The position numbers and the translations under genes are program-made. The notes below the pieces were generated by a model. The model searched no databases and was not told the origin of the DNA. It saw only the letters and a program-made list of their open reading frames with translations. This document shows positions 8,072 through 15,937 of a stretch of 44,432 nt of DNA, piece by piece (the first letter of the stretch is position 1; each line of letters begins with the position of its first letter). Where the stretch lies: assembly GCF_014696925.1 (NCBI RefSeq), contig NZ_JACJQY010000047.1:1-44432 (forward strand), written 5' to 3'. Source of the stretch: Phormidium tenue FACHB-1050 (GTDB taxonomy: Bacteria > Cyanobacteriota > Cyanobacteriia > Pseudanabaenales > Pseudanabaenaceae).

Positions 8072-11000
8072 ATGGCTACCTCTAAATATCAGGTTTTAAT
8101 TATCGCGGCTAACTATAACGATTTGGTTTGTCAGTATCTTGCGTTGTCTAGCCATACAAGCACTTTAAAACACCGCCAAAATTCTTACCATATTCAGCTT
8201 TGCCTGTCACATTTTGAAGCCATAGAAGCCAGTCTAATCAAAAATCCTGATTGCATTTTGTTGGATTGGGAATTGCCCAACCTAGATGGATCAACTTTTT
8301 TACAACAGATGAGTTTGCGTCAAATTCCTGTAGTGCTTTTGATAAGCACACTCATGGAGAAATTAATATCCAATATGCAATGGGATTATCATGATTATTT
8401 AATTAAAGAAGTCCTAAATAAAGAATTAATTTTCTCAGCAATTAGGAATGCGATCTCCCAATCTCAGTTACATCAAGAAGTCATCAGTACCAATAAAAAA
8501 TTGCAAAAATTTGTATTTAATAATAGCTTTACTGAGATACAGACCAAACAGAATCAAACCCAGCAAGATTTTTTTGAACAAGACATTAAGACAGAATTTA
8601 GTAAATATAATCTTTCGGAATCATTACTAGAAATCCAAAATCGTTGCCTAGGCTGTATTGCGATGGGCGATCCCCTTGCAGAAACATTTAATCTTCTTTC
8701 GTTGTTAATTGATTTGCAAACAAATGATGCCCTATGTTCTATTTTAGTGATTGATCATCAAGACAAACTCAAATGTATTGCTGAACCTAATTTGCCAAAT
8801 GATTTTAGTCTTGTTCTCAATGATATTCCTTTAGATGAAATCACGCCTGTTTTTGGTAATACTCTTGAAGGCAAAAGTGTCAATATAAGTGACATTACTA
8901 ATTCCCATTTGCAAGACTATAAAAATTTAGCAATATCTCACGGTTTCAAAGCTCTATGGATCAATCCAATTCTTGCACGCAATCAACAAAAGGTATTAGG
9001 ATTCTGCATTCTATGCTATCGAGAGTTATTACAGCCATCCATAGAAGAACTCAAAGTAATTAGGAATACTATTTACGCTGCAAGTATTGCCATTGAGCGC
9101 AATCACAGTGATGTCAATTTACAGCAGCAGTTGCAACGCGAAAAATTGCTCTATCAACAACTACAACAAGAATTAAGCGATCGCCAAAAAGTTGAGTTCG
9201 AGCTTCGAGAAAGTCAAAAATTTATTCAGCAAATCGCCGAGGCATCCCCAAACATTCTTTATCTATACAACGTACAAGAGCGGCGAAACATCTACGCGAA
9301 CCGCGAGATTTATTGCATACTTGGATACACGACCCAAGACGTACAGGACATGGGGGCAGATCTTTTTCAAAGACTGATTCATCCCGATGACATTGGTCAA
9401 GTATCGATTAATTTAGCGCGACTCCATGCTGCGGAAGATGGCACAATCATCGATATGGACTACCGTATGCAACATGCTAATGGAGAATGGCGTTGGTTGC
9501 ATAGCCGAGATGCTGTGTTTAGTCGAGATGAGCATGGTAATATCTTGTTGGTAATTGGCAGCGCTCAAGACATCACTGATCGCAAACGCTATGAAAAAGC
9601 TCTACAAACTAGCGAAGCCCATCAACGAGCCTTAATCAGTGCGTTGCCAGACCTACTCATGCGAATTAATCGAGAAGGAATCTATTTAGAATTTCTTGCC
9701 AGTCCAAATTTCCATGTTTTAGGTAGTAGTACTGATTTGGTAGGAACCAGCATCTCACAAGTTCTATCCCATGAGTTAGCACAAGAACGCATTGAATATA
9801 TTTGCAAAGCATTAGATACTAATTCTATTCAAGTATATGAACAGATTCTTCTCATTGATGGAAAAACTCAAGTTGAGGAGGTGCGAATTGTTCCCTATGC
9901 TAAGGACGAAGTTTTGCTTTTAGTTCGAGATATTAGCGAAAAGAAGCGTACTGAGGAAGCACTACGCATCAGTGAGAGAAGATTTGAGCGCATTGCTGCA
10001 ACTCTGCCTGGGATGATTTACACGATGATTCAACGTGTAGATGGTTCTCATTATTTTGAATACATTAGTTCGGGAGTCGAGAAAATTAGTGAAGTAGCGG
10101 TTGAGCAAATATTAGAAGATCCAAAATGGCTTGATGATAAGCACCATCCCGATGATCGAGCAGGCTTTGCTGCTGCCGCTAATCATAGTGTTACAACGAT
10201 GACCCCCTTTAATCATGAATGGCGCATTATTACTCCTTCAGGTAAGATTAAATGGCTACAGCTTAGATCTTTACCCGAAAAGATAGAAGAAATTGATGTC
10301 GCACTATTAAACCGCCAACATGGAGATATTGCTCGGCATGGCATTATGTTAGAAATAACCGATCGCAAAATTGCTGAAGAAGCTCTGCGTGAAAGTGAGA
10401 GAAGATTTGAAAGGATCGCCGAAACTTTACCTGGAATTATCTATACTACCATTCAACGTCCCGATGGTTCAGAGTATTTAGAGTATGTAAGCTCTGGCGT
10501 TGAAAGAATCTATGAAGTTACAGTGGAGGAAGCTCTTAATAACCCTCAATTTATCTACGATTGTATTCATCCTGAAACTCAAACAAGTTTGTTCAAATCC
10601 TTAAATCGTAGTGCTGAGAATTTATTGTCTTTTAGTAATGAATGGCGCATTATCACTCCTTCAGGCAAGATTAAATGGCTACAGATTAGTGCCTTTGTGG
10701 AAAAAACTCATGGAATGGATATCAATCTATTTAAACGTCAAAATGGTGACATCGTAAGGCATGGACTTGTCTTAGAGATTACTGATCGCAAACTTGCTGA
10801 GCTACAAGTAAGACAGCAGACAGAGCAGCAAAAGCTAATTGGTTCAATCACTCAGCGCATTCGAGCCTCTCTTAACCTTGAAGAAATCCTGAATACAACT
10901 GTTGCGGAAATACATCAGGTCTTAAACTCAAGTAGAGTATTGGTTTATCAAGTATTTGCAGATGGAACGGGGACAGCTATTGCTGAATCTGTAAGCTTTA

Positions 11001-12244
11001 GCTGTCAACCAATCCTAAATAACACCTATAGTGAAGAAGTTTTTCCCATCGAGATCCAAGAACAATATCTAAAAGGAAAGGTTTATGCGCTCAGCGATCT
11101 TGAGATTGAGATGATGTTACCATGCCTAGTAGAATTTCTTAAAGAAATCAAAGTAAGAGCCAAGCTAGTCGTCCCAATTATTCAAGATGAAAAACTTTGG
11201 GGATTGCTAATTGCTCATCAATGCGATCACCCACGTCATTGGCAAGATTGGGAAATAGATCTGATGCAGCAGCTATCTAGCCAATTTGCGATCGCTATTC
11301 AACAGGCGAGCCTATATCAACAACTGCAACTGGAACTGCACGATCGACAATATGCAGAAAAGCTCATTCGTCAACAGGCAGATAGAGAGGCTTTACTGCG
11401 CGAGATTATGCAGCGTATTCGCCAATCCCTTGATCTGCATACTATTTTTGAGACCGCCACTTTAGAAATTCGGCAGTTTCTGCAAGCAGATCGTGTTGGC
11501 ATCTTCAAATTTGAACCTGACTCTGGTTTTAATGATGGTGAATTTGTTGCCGAATCCGTAGTTGCTGGATTTTATTCAGTAGTCAAGATTCCTTGTCACG
11601 ATCATTGTTTTGGTGAGCGATATTCTCAGTCTTACAAATATGGAGACTATCAAGCCGTAGGGGATATCTACAATGCTGGGCTTTCACAATGTCATATTGA
11701 TGTCTTAGAGGCATTTCAAATTAGAGCAAATTTAGTTGTCCCACTACTCAATGGTTCATCACTATGGGGACTCATCTGTATTCACCAATGTTCATCGCCT
11801 CGCAATTGGGAAATAGAGGAAATCATCCTCATCCAGCAAATTAGTAATCAATTAGCGATCGCCATTCAACAGGCAAACTTATATCAGCAAGTACAGGAAG
11901 AGCTAGCAAACAAAGAAACACTGTATATCCAGTTAGCCAATGAATTGCACCAAAAGAAAGTACTGCTCAAAGAAGTACATCACCGAGTCAAAAATAATTT
12001 GCAAGTGATGTCTAGTCTCTTGAGAATGCAATTCCGCAAAACCACGCCCGATCTCAAAATCTTGATTGAAGATTACCAAAATCGGATTCAATCTATGGCT
12101 TTAATTCATGCCCAATTACATCGCAATGATGATCTCGCTAGCATTGATTTCCATGACTACATATCCGACTTACTCTCTAATTTATTTCAGTGCTATGGCA
12201 ATGCATCGGCAAATATTCAATCTCAAGTAGATGTTACTAACTGA
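8072..12244 (+). CDS. Multi-sensor histidine kinase, N-terminal part (split by MITE)
   Basis: 1390 residues. Order: receiver-like domain (1-130, Asp65 in LLDWELPNLDG), GAF1 (about 190-350), four PAS domains (about 383-503, 519-625, 636-767, 776-907; the last two are near-duplicates starting RRFERIAxTLPGxIYT), GAF2 (about 923-1080), GAF3 (about 1108-1270) and a HisKA_2 dimerisation domain with phospho-acceptor His1303 in KEVHHRVKNNLQ. GAF3 has D1177-H-C1179-F and C1207-H1208, the two cysteine motifs of DXCF-type cyanobacteriochromes, so blue/green light sensing is plausible. The ATPase domain is missing: a 165-bp element starting at 12241 brings in a stop after DVTN. Before insertion the protein would have had ~1500 residues. 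Confidence 0.92.
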   Translation: MATSKYQVLIIAANYNDLVCQYLALSSHTSTLKHRQNSYHIQLCLSHFEAIEASLIKNPDCILLDWELPNLDGSTFLQQMSLRQIPVVLLISTLMEKLISNMQWDYHDYLIKEVLNKELIFSAIRNAISQSQLHQEVISTNKKLQKFVFNNSFTEIQTKQNQTQQDFFEQDIKTEFSKYNLSESLLEIQNRCLGCIAMGDPLAETFNLLSLLIDLQTNDALCSILVIDHQDKLKCIAEPNLPNDFSLVLNDIPLDEITPVFGNTLEGKSVNISDITNSHLQDYKNLAISHGFKALWINPILARNQQKVLGFCILCYRELLQPSIEELKVIRNTIYAASIAIERNHSDVNLQQQLQREKLLYQQLQQELSDRQKVEFELRESQKFIQQIAEASPNILYLYNVQERRNIYANREIYCILGYTTQDVQDMGADLFQRLIHPDDIGQVSINLARLHAAEDGTIIDMDYRMQHANGEWRWLHSRDAVFSRDEHGNILLVIGSAQDITDRKRYEKALQTSEAHQRALISALPDLLMRINREGIYLEFLASPNFHVLGSSTDLVGTSISQVLSHELAQERIEYICKALDTNSIQVYEQILLIDGKTQVEEVRIVPYAKDEVLLLVRDISEKKRTEEALRISERRFERIAATLPGMIYTMIQRVDGSHYFEYISSGVEKISEVAVEQILEDPKWLDDKHHPDDRAGFAAAANHSVTTMTPFNHEWRIITPSGKIKWLQLRSLPEKIEEIDVALLNRQHGDIARHGIMLEITDRKIAEEALRESERRFERIAETLPGIIYTTIQRPDGSEYLEYVSSGVERIYEVTVEEALNNPQFIYDCIHPETQTSLFKSLNRSAENLLSFSNEWRIITPSGKIKWLQISAFVEKTHGMDINLFKRQNGDIVRHGLVLEITDRKLAELQVRQQTEQQKLIGSITQRIRASLNLEEILNTTVAEIHQVLNSSRVLVYQVFADGTGTAIAESVSFSCQPILNNTYSEEVFPIEIQEQYLKGKVYALSDLEIEMMLPCLVEFLKEIKVRAKLVVPIIQDEKLWGLLIAHQCDHPRHWQDWEIDLMQQLSSQFAIAIQQASLYQQLQLELHDRQYAEKLIRQQADREALLREIMQRIRQSLDLHTIFETATLEIRQFLQADRVGIFKFEPDSGFNDGEFVAESVVAGFYSVVKIPCHDHCFGERYSQSYKYGDYQAVGDIYNAGLSQCHIDVLEAFQIRANLVVPLLNGSSLWGLICIHQCSSPRNWEIEEIILIQQISNQLAIAIQQANLYQQVQEELANKETLYIQLANELHQKKVLLKEVHHRVKNNLQVMSSLLRMQFRKTTPDLKILIEDYQNRIQSMALIHAQLHRNDDLASIDFHDYISDLLSNLFQCYGNASANIQSQVDVTN

Positions 12245-12412
12245 TGTTACGTGGATAGAATCCCTACGATCATCTAAGTCTAGGGCTGGCACGGGGGCAC
12301 AGCCCCTACAAAAATCTAAATTATTGGAGTAGGGGCAATCCCCCCGTGGTTGCCCTGTCGTGCTAGCAACAAGAGATTCATCATCTGAGTTCCACGTAAC
12401 ATCAGTTACTAA
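12234..12412. mobile_element. 165-bp MITE-like insertion with 7-bp target duplication
   Basis: The element spans 12241-12405. Its ends are 15-bp perfect inverted repeats (CTGATGTTACGTGGA and its complement), flanked by direct repeats TTACTAA at 12234-12240 and 12406-12412. It encodes no protein. The interior holds GC-rich hairpins (GGGGCA...TGCCCC types). Removing the element and one direct repeat joins GAT GTT ACT AAT ATT TTC in frame with the downstream ATPase domain, which confirms the boundaries. Confidence 0.92.
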
Positions 12413-12719
12413 TATTTTCTTACCCATCGAGCAATCTATCCCTCTAGGGCTCATTATTAATGAATTAATATCCAACACTTTGAAATATGCGTTCCCGCAT
12501 GGGTCGGGTGAGATCAATATCCAATTGATGCAAACTGCAAATAAATACCATTTAACTGTTGCAGATAATGGAATTGGAATTCCTCAAGAAATTGATTTAG
12601 AAAATACCGATAGCTTAGGAATGCAGCTAGTCTATAGCCTAACCGAGCAACTAGAAGGACATCTAATTTATAGCAGTGAGAATGGAACTAAGTTCCAAGT
12701 GATTTTTCCTGTCCTTTAA
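12360..12719 (+). CDS. Detached HATPase domain of the split kinase
   Basis: The longest frame starts at a GTG inside the MITE and gives 119 residues. The kinase-derived part starts at about residue 15 (VTNIFLPIEQSIPLGLI). It holds the N-box NELISNTLKYAFPH, the G1 box VADNGIGIP, and the C-terminal GTKFQVIFP of a HATPase_c domain of the HisKA_2/HWE type. It is the missing C-terminus of the upstream sensor. Whether it is translated from the GTG is unknown; no clear Shine-Dalgarno is seen. If made, it could complement the sensor half in trans, but loss of function is the simpler expectation. Confidence 0.85.
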   Translation: MLATRDSSSEFHVTSVTNIFLPIEQSIPLGLIINELISNTLKYAFPHGSGEINIQLMQTANKYHLTVADNGIGIPQEIDLENTDSLGMQLVYSLTEQLEGHLIYSSENGTKFQVIFPVL

Positions 12720-13254
12720 GATTTCATTTAAGATTTGCTGGGTAATTATCGAAGATTTTTAATTTTTTAATCTTAGCTACTCCCTTCCCACCGAAGAAAT
12801 AGACATATAAAACCAAGAAATAGCGTGGCGGCGCTTCGCGCCGCCACGTCTATTCTTTAACTGGGAAGGGAGTATGTAATACCAAAACAGAAAATGACTC
12901 AGCCATTTTCTGTTTTGGTATTACATGGCTCTAGCTTAGGACAAGAGATTTGCTATAAAACAAACTTTGATACTGAGCTATAATCATCACTGCAATTTAG
13001 TAATGTAAACATAAGCTCACTGAAGTAAGCTTTTCCGAATATTTTGCTTAAATATGTAGCAGTCCTTAATCCTTTACTAAGATTATAATTGTGAGTAACA
13101 AATCTTGAAATTGTAATCTACTTAAATTTTAGGATTGCTATAGTAATCCTAAATAATTTGTGGAAGCACACCCCTTAGTGGTGCGCTTCCACAAATTATT
13201 TAGGATTTAGGACTGCTATATGTCATAGGTGTCAGTTTAAGAGAGGTCAAAATA
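12720..13254. repeat. Cluster of three nested or long palindromes
   Basis: A gene-free 535-bp gap. 12779-12873 has outer arms ACTCCCTTCCCA/TGGGAAGGGAGT enclosing a GGCGGCGC-TTC-GCGCCGCC hairpin. 12874-12926 is a 23-bp-arm palindrome whose ends contain ATACCAAAACAG. 13145-13207 has arms AATCCTAAATAATTTGTGGA and an ACACCCCTTAGTGGT-like centre. None encodes protein. The last one lies just before the response-regulator gene and could affect its leader RNA. Confidence 0.85.
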
Positions 13255-14361
13255 TTGAGTACCAGAGTAGTAATAGTTGAAGATGAAAGATTAGTCGCAC
13301 GAGATATTGCTCAAATACTCCAAGACGAAGGCTATGTAATCTGTGCGATCGCGTCGGATGGCGAGACTGCAATTAAAAATATCTTAGACTCTGCTCCTGA
13401 TTTAGTCTTGCTTGATATTCGGATTAAGGGAGCAATCGATGGTATAGATGTTGCTAAATTCATTCAATCCTTCTGTGATATTCCCCTTGTATATCTCTCA
13501 GCTTTCTCAGATGCAGAAACTCTAAAGCGTGCTCAATTAACCAATCCTATGGGATATGTAGTCAAGCCATTCCGTAGTGAGCAGCTTCTTTCGACAATTA
13601 CAATCGCATTAACAACGCATAGCGCCAAACACACAGAGGAGCAAGAATCAGTTCTTAAAGACAAGTTCCTCTCAATTATTAGAGAAGAACTACGTAACCC
13701 CCTCAATGCAATTTTAGGATTCTCAGAGTGCTTAAAGCAAGAGATGCTCGGTACAGTTAATTCAGAGCAAATAGAAGCTTTACAAGCCATTAACAGCAGT
13801 GGTAATCATTTACTCAAAATGATTAATCGAATCATCGATCTATCAATGCTGGAAGCAGGAAAGCTTACATTACAAAGTGATCTAGCACCAATTACACCAA
13901 TCTGTCACTCAGCAATAGATCAAATCAAAGCGGAAGCAGCTCAAAAATCAATTCAAATTGAAGTAAATATTGCTGAAGCTCTTCCCTACTTAATGATTGA
14001 TGAAAGGCGGATGTTCCAAGTATTAGTCAATTTACTTCAAAATGCTGTCAAGTTTACTCCTAACGATGGGCTGATCAGTTTAATAGTTAAGCACAATTTA
14101 GACTCCATATTAACTGAGCAAACAACTACTATTCAAATTTCTGTAATAGATACAGGTATAGGCATTGAACCTCAAAAAATAGCTAAATTATTTCAACCCT
14201 TCAATCAATTTGATAAGAGTTACAATCGCCAAAATAATGGTATAGGGTTAGGACTCGCCTTTGTCAAGAGAATTGTCGAACTACATGGTGGTAAGGTTGA
14301 AGTACATAGTAAATTAGCAGAAGGAAGTTGTTTTACGGTAAGTTTGCCCTGCAAGGTTTGA
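13255..14361 (+). CDS. Response regulator-pseudo histidine kinase
   Basis: A 368-residue protein from a TTG start preceded by GAGAGGT (13241-13247). Residues 1-120 are a CheY-like receiver with phospho-acceptor Asp54 (LVLLDIRIKG) and the usual Thr/Ser and Lys (VVKPF). Residues 130-205 match a HisKA domain, but the H-box reads IIREELRNPLNAILGF where active kinases have MSHELRTPLN: the histidine is replaced by Glu144. The HATPase domain (about 245-365) keeps the N-box NLLQNAVKFTP, the G1 box DTGIGI and the G2 box GIGLGLAFVKRIVELHGG. It may bind ATP without autophosphorylating, perhaps as a partner for the split sensor upstream. That pairing is inference from position. Confidence 0.88.
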   Translation: MSTRVVIVEDERLVARDIAQILQDEGYVICAIASDGETAIKNILDSAPDLVLLDIRIKGAIDGIDVAKFIQSFCDIPLVYLSAFSDAETLKRAQLTNPMGYVVKPFRSEQLLSTITIALTTHSAKHTEEQESVLKDKFLSIIREELRNPLNAILGFSECLKQEMLGTVNSEQIEALQAINSSGNHLLKMINRIIDLSMLEAGKLTLQSDLAPITPICHSAIDQIKAEAAQKSIQIEVNIAEALPYLMIDERRMFQVLVNLLQNAVKFTPNDGLISLIVKHNLDSILTEQTTTIQISVIDTGIGIEPQKIAKLFQPFNQFDKSYNRQNNGIGLGLAFVKRIVELHGGKVEVHSKLAEGSCFTVSLPCKV

Positions 14362-14419
14362 CATATTCCAAATTTTTAAATCCTATAACAATGAACTATG
14401 CTCCACAATTTTGATCGCT

Positions 14420-14497
14420 AAACCCAAGAAGCGAGCTGCGGCGCGAAGCGCCGCAACTCGCTTCTTAGGTTTAGGTTTGTACTAGCTAACTCTTTTT
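14420..14497 (+). repeat. Hairpin repeat, tail type 2, copy 1
   Basis: Arms AACCCAAGAAGCGAG...CTCGCTTCTTAGGTT around a GCGGCGC-GAA-GCGCCGC core, then a tail TTTGTACTAGCTAACTCTTT. The same tail follows, in reverse orientation, the hairpin at 25588-25642, whose arms are different. Confidence 0.85.
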
Positions 14498-14503
14498 TAC
14501 TAT

Positions 14504-14953
14504 ATGACAATCTATTTCTATAGTCAAAATCAAGCCTACGCAGAGTTCTCTAACTTCGCACCCTTTGGCATTGAGCTAGATGGACAATGGTGGCGCACAA
14601 CTGAGCATTATTTTCAGGCACAAAAGTTTTTAGACAAAGCCTATCAAGAAAAAATTCGTTTAGCTCCCGATCCCAAAACTGCCGCTAATTTAGGGAGAAG
14701 TCGTTCAGTTCCACTCCGAGAAGATTGGGAAGAAATTAAAGATGATGTGATGCGGAGGGCTGTTCTCAAGAAGTTTCAAACCCATCCCCAACTCAAAGCT
14801 CTTTTGATTTCCACAGGCGATCAGGAAATTGTGGAAAACGCCGCAGGTGATTATTATTGGGGTTGTGGAGCTGATGGCTCTGGCAAAAATATGTTAGGCA
14901 AAATCTTGCAAGAAGTTCGAGATCAAATCTTAGAAAGCATTTCAAGCTGCTAA
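14504..14953 (+). CDS. NADAR-family protein (YbiA-like)
   Basis: A 149-residue NADAR domain protein of normal family length. Diagnostic pieces are EFSNFAPFGIELDGQWWRTTEHYFQAQKF at the N-terminus, GRSRSVPLREDWEEIKDDVMRRAVLKKF in the middle and GDYYWGCGADGSGKNMLGKILQEVR at the end. Family members are N-glycosidases acting on riboflavin-pathway intermediates (YbiA), and some remove ADP-ribose from DNA guanine. Which applies here cannot be told. It ends 9 bases before an Rpn-type nuclease gene, so the two probably form an operon. Confidence 0.92.
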   Translation: MTIYFYSQNQAYAEFSNFAPFGIELDGQWWRTTEHYFQAQKFLDKAYQEKIRLAPDPKTAANLGRSRSVPLREDWEEIKDDVMRRAVLKKFQTHPQLKALLISTGDQEIVENAAGDYYWGCGADGSGKNMLGKILQEVRDQILESISSC

Positions 14954-14962
14954 AATCCCGCT

Positions 14963-15838
14963 ATGATTGATAACATCTGTAAGTTTTTAGCAGAAAGTTT
15001 CTCCGCAGACTTTGCCAGTTGGATACTAGGAGAGGCGATCGCTTTAACCAAAATCGAACCATCGGAACTGTCCGTTGAACCAATTCGCGCCGACTCCGTG
15101 ATATTTCTAGAATCAAGCGAAATCATCCTGCACATAGAATTTCAGACCGAGCCAAATAAAAATGTTCCCTTCCGCATGGCAGACTATCGGCTCAGGCTAT
15201 ATCGCAAATTTCCCGACAGACAAATTCATCAGGTCGTTATCTATCTCAAGACCAGCCAATCACCATTAGTACATGAAACAACTTTTAGGATTGGCGCACT
15301 AAATCATGAATTTAACGTAATTAGGCTATGGGAACAGCCCACAGAAATATTTCAGCAATATCAAGGACTATTTCCTTTTGCAACATTATCTCAAACCAGC
15401 AACCCCGCAGAAACGCTAAGACAAGTTGCTAAGCAAATCGAAAATATCCAAGATAAAGAATTACAAAGTAACGTGGCTGCCTCGACCGCTATAATATCAG
15501 GTATAGCCCTGAATAAAGAAATCATCCAAAGACTTTTGAGGAGCGATATGATGAAAGAATCTGTAATTTATCAGGAAATTTTACTGCAAGGAAAAGCTGA
15601 AGGTAAGGCTGAAGGAAAAGCTGAAGGTAAGGCTGAAGGAAAAGCTGAAGGTAAGGCTGAAGGTAAGGCTGAAACTGCTAATCAAATTGCCACAAATATG
15701 TTGCTTTCCAATATTTCTGTAGAATTAGTCGCCCAATTTACAGGACTTACCCTCAAACAAGTCGAAAAGCTAAAAAAGCTTTCCCAAAAATCCAAGATGC
15801 CTAAATCGTCTAAACCTAAGCGATCGTCAAAAAATTAA
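14963..15838 (+). CDS. Rpn-family nuclease/transposase-like protein with GKAE repeats
   Basis: A 291-residue protein of the PD-(D/E)XK Rpn/YhgA-like group common in cyanobacteria. The nuclease core is in the first ~120 residues: Asp in RADSVIF, then EIILHIEFQTEPN giving the E-x-Q style catalytic pair, followed by RMADYRLRLYRKFPDRQIHQVVIYL. The middle is helical. At about residue 210 there are seven consecutive GKAE units, encoded by 12-bp repeats, then a helix and a lysine/serine-rich tail. Such proteins are linked to recombination-promoting DNA cleavage. It lies in a likely operon with the NADAR gene. Confidence 0.85.
   Translation: MIDNICKFLAESFSADFASWILGEAIALTKIEPSELSVEPIRADSVIFLESSEIILHIEFQTEPNKNVPFRMADYRLRLYRKFPDRQIHQVVIYLKTSQSPLVHETTFRIGALNHEFNVIRLWEQPTEIFQQYQGLFPFATLSQTSNPAETLRQVAKQIENIQDKELQSNVAASTAIISGIALNKEIIQRLLRSDMMKESVIYQEILLQGKAEGKAEGKAEGKAEGKAEGKAEGKAETANQIATNMLLSNISVELVAQFTGLTLKQVEKLKKLSQKSKMPKSSKPKRSSKN
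15590..15671 (+). repeat. 12-bp coding tandem repeat (GKAE)n
   Basis: Seven 12-bp units, mostly alternating GGAAAAGCTGAA and GGTAAGGCTGAA, so the larger period is 24 bp. Unit gain or loss would keep the reading frame and change the length of a charged, probably helical linker. Confidence 0.92.
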
Positions 15839-15937
15839 TCGTTACCATTCGCATAATGGAAGGGTATCAAGACTACCATGAGTTAAACCTGCAAATAGTT
15901 CATACATTATTTGGGGAGAGAAACTATTGGGATAAAC

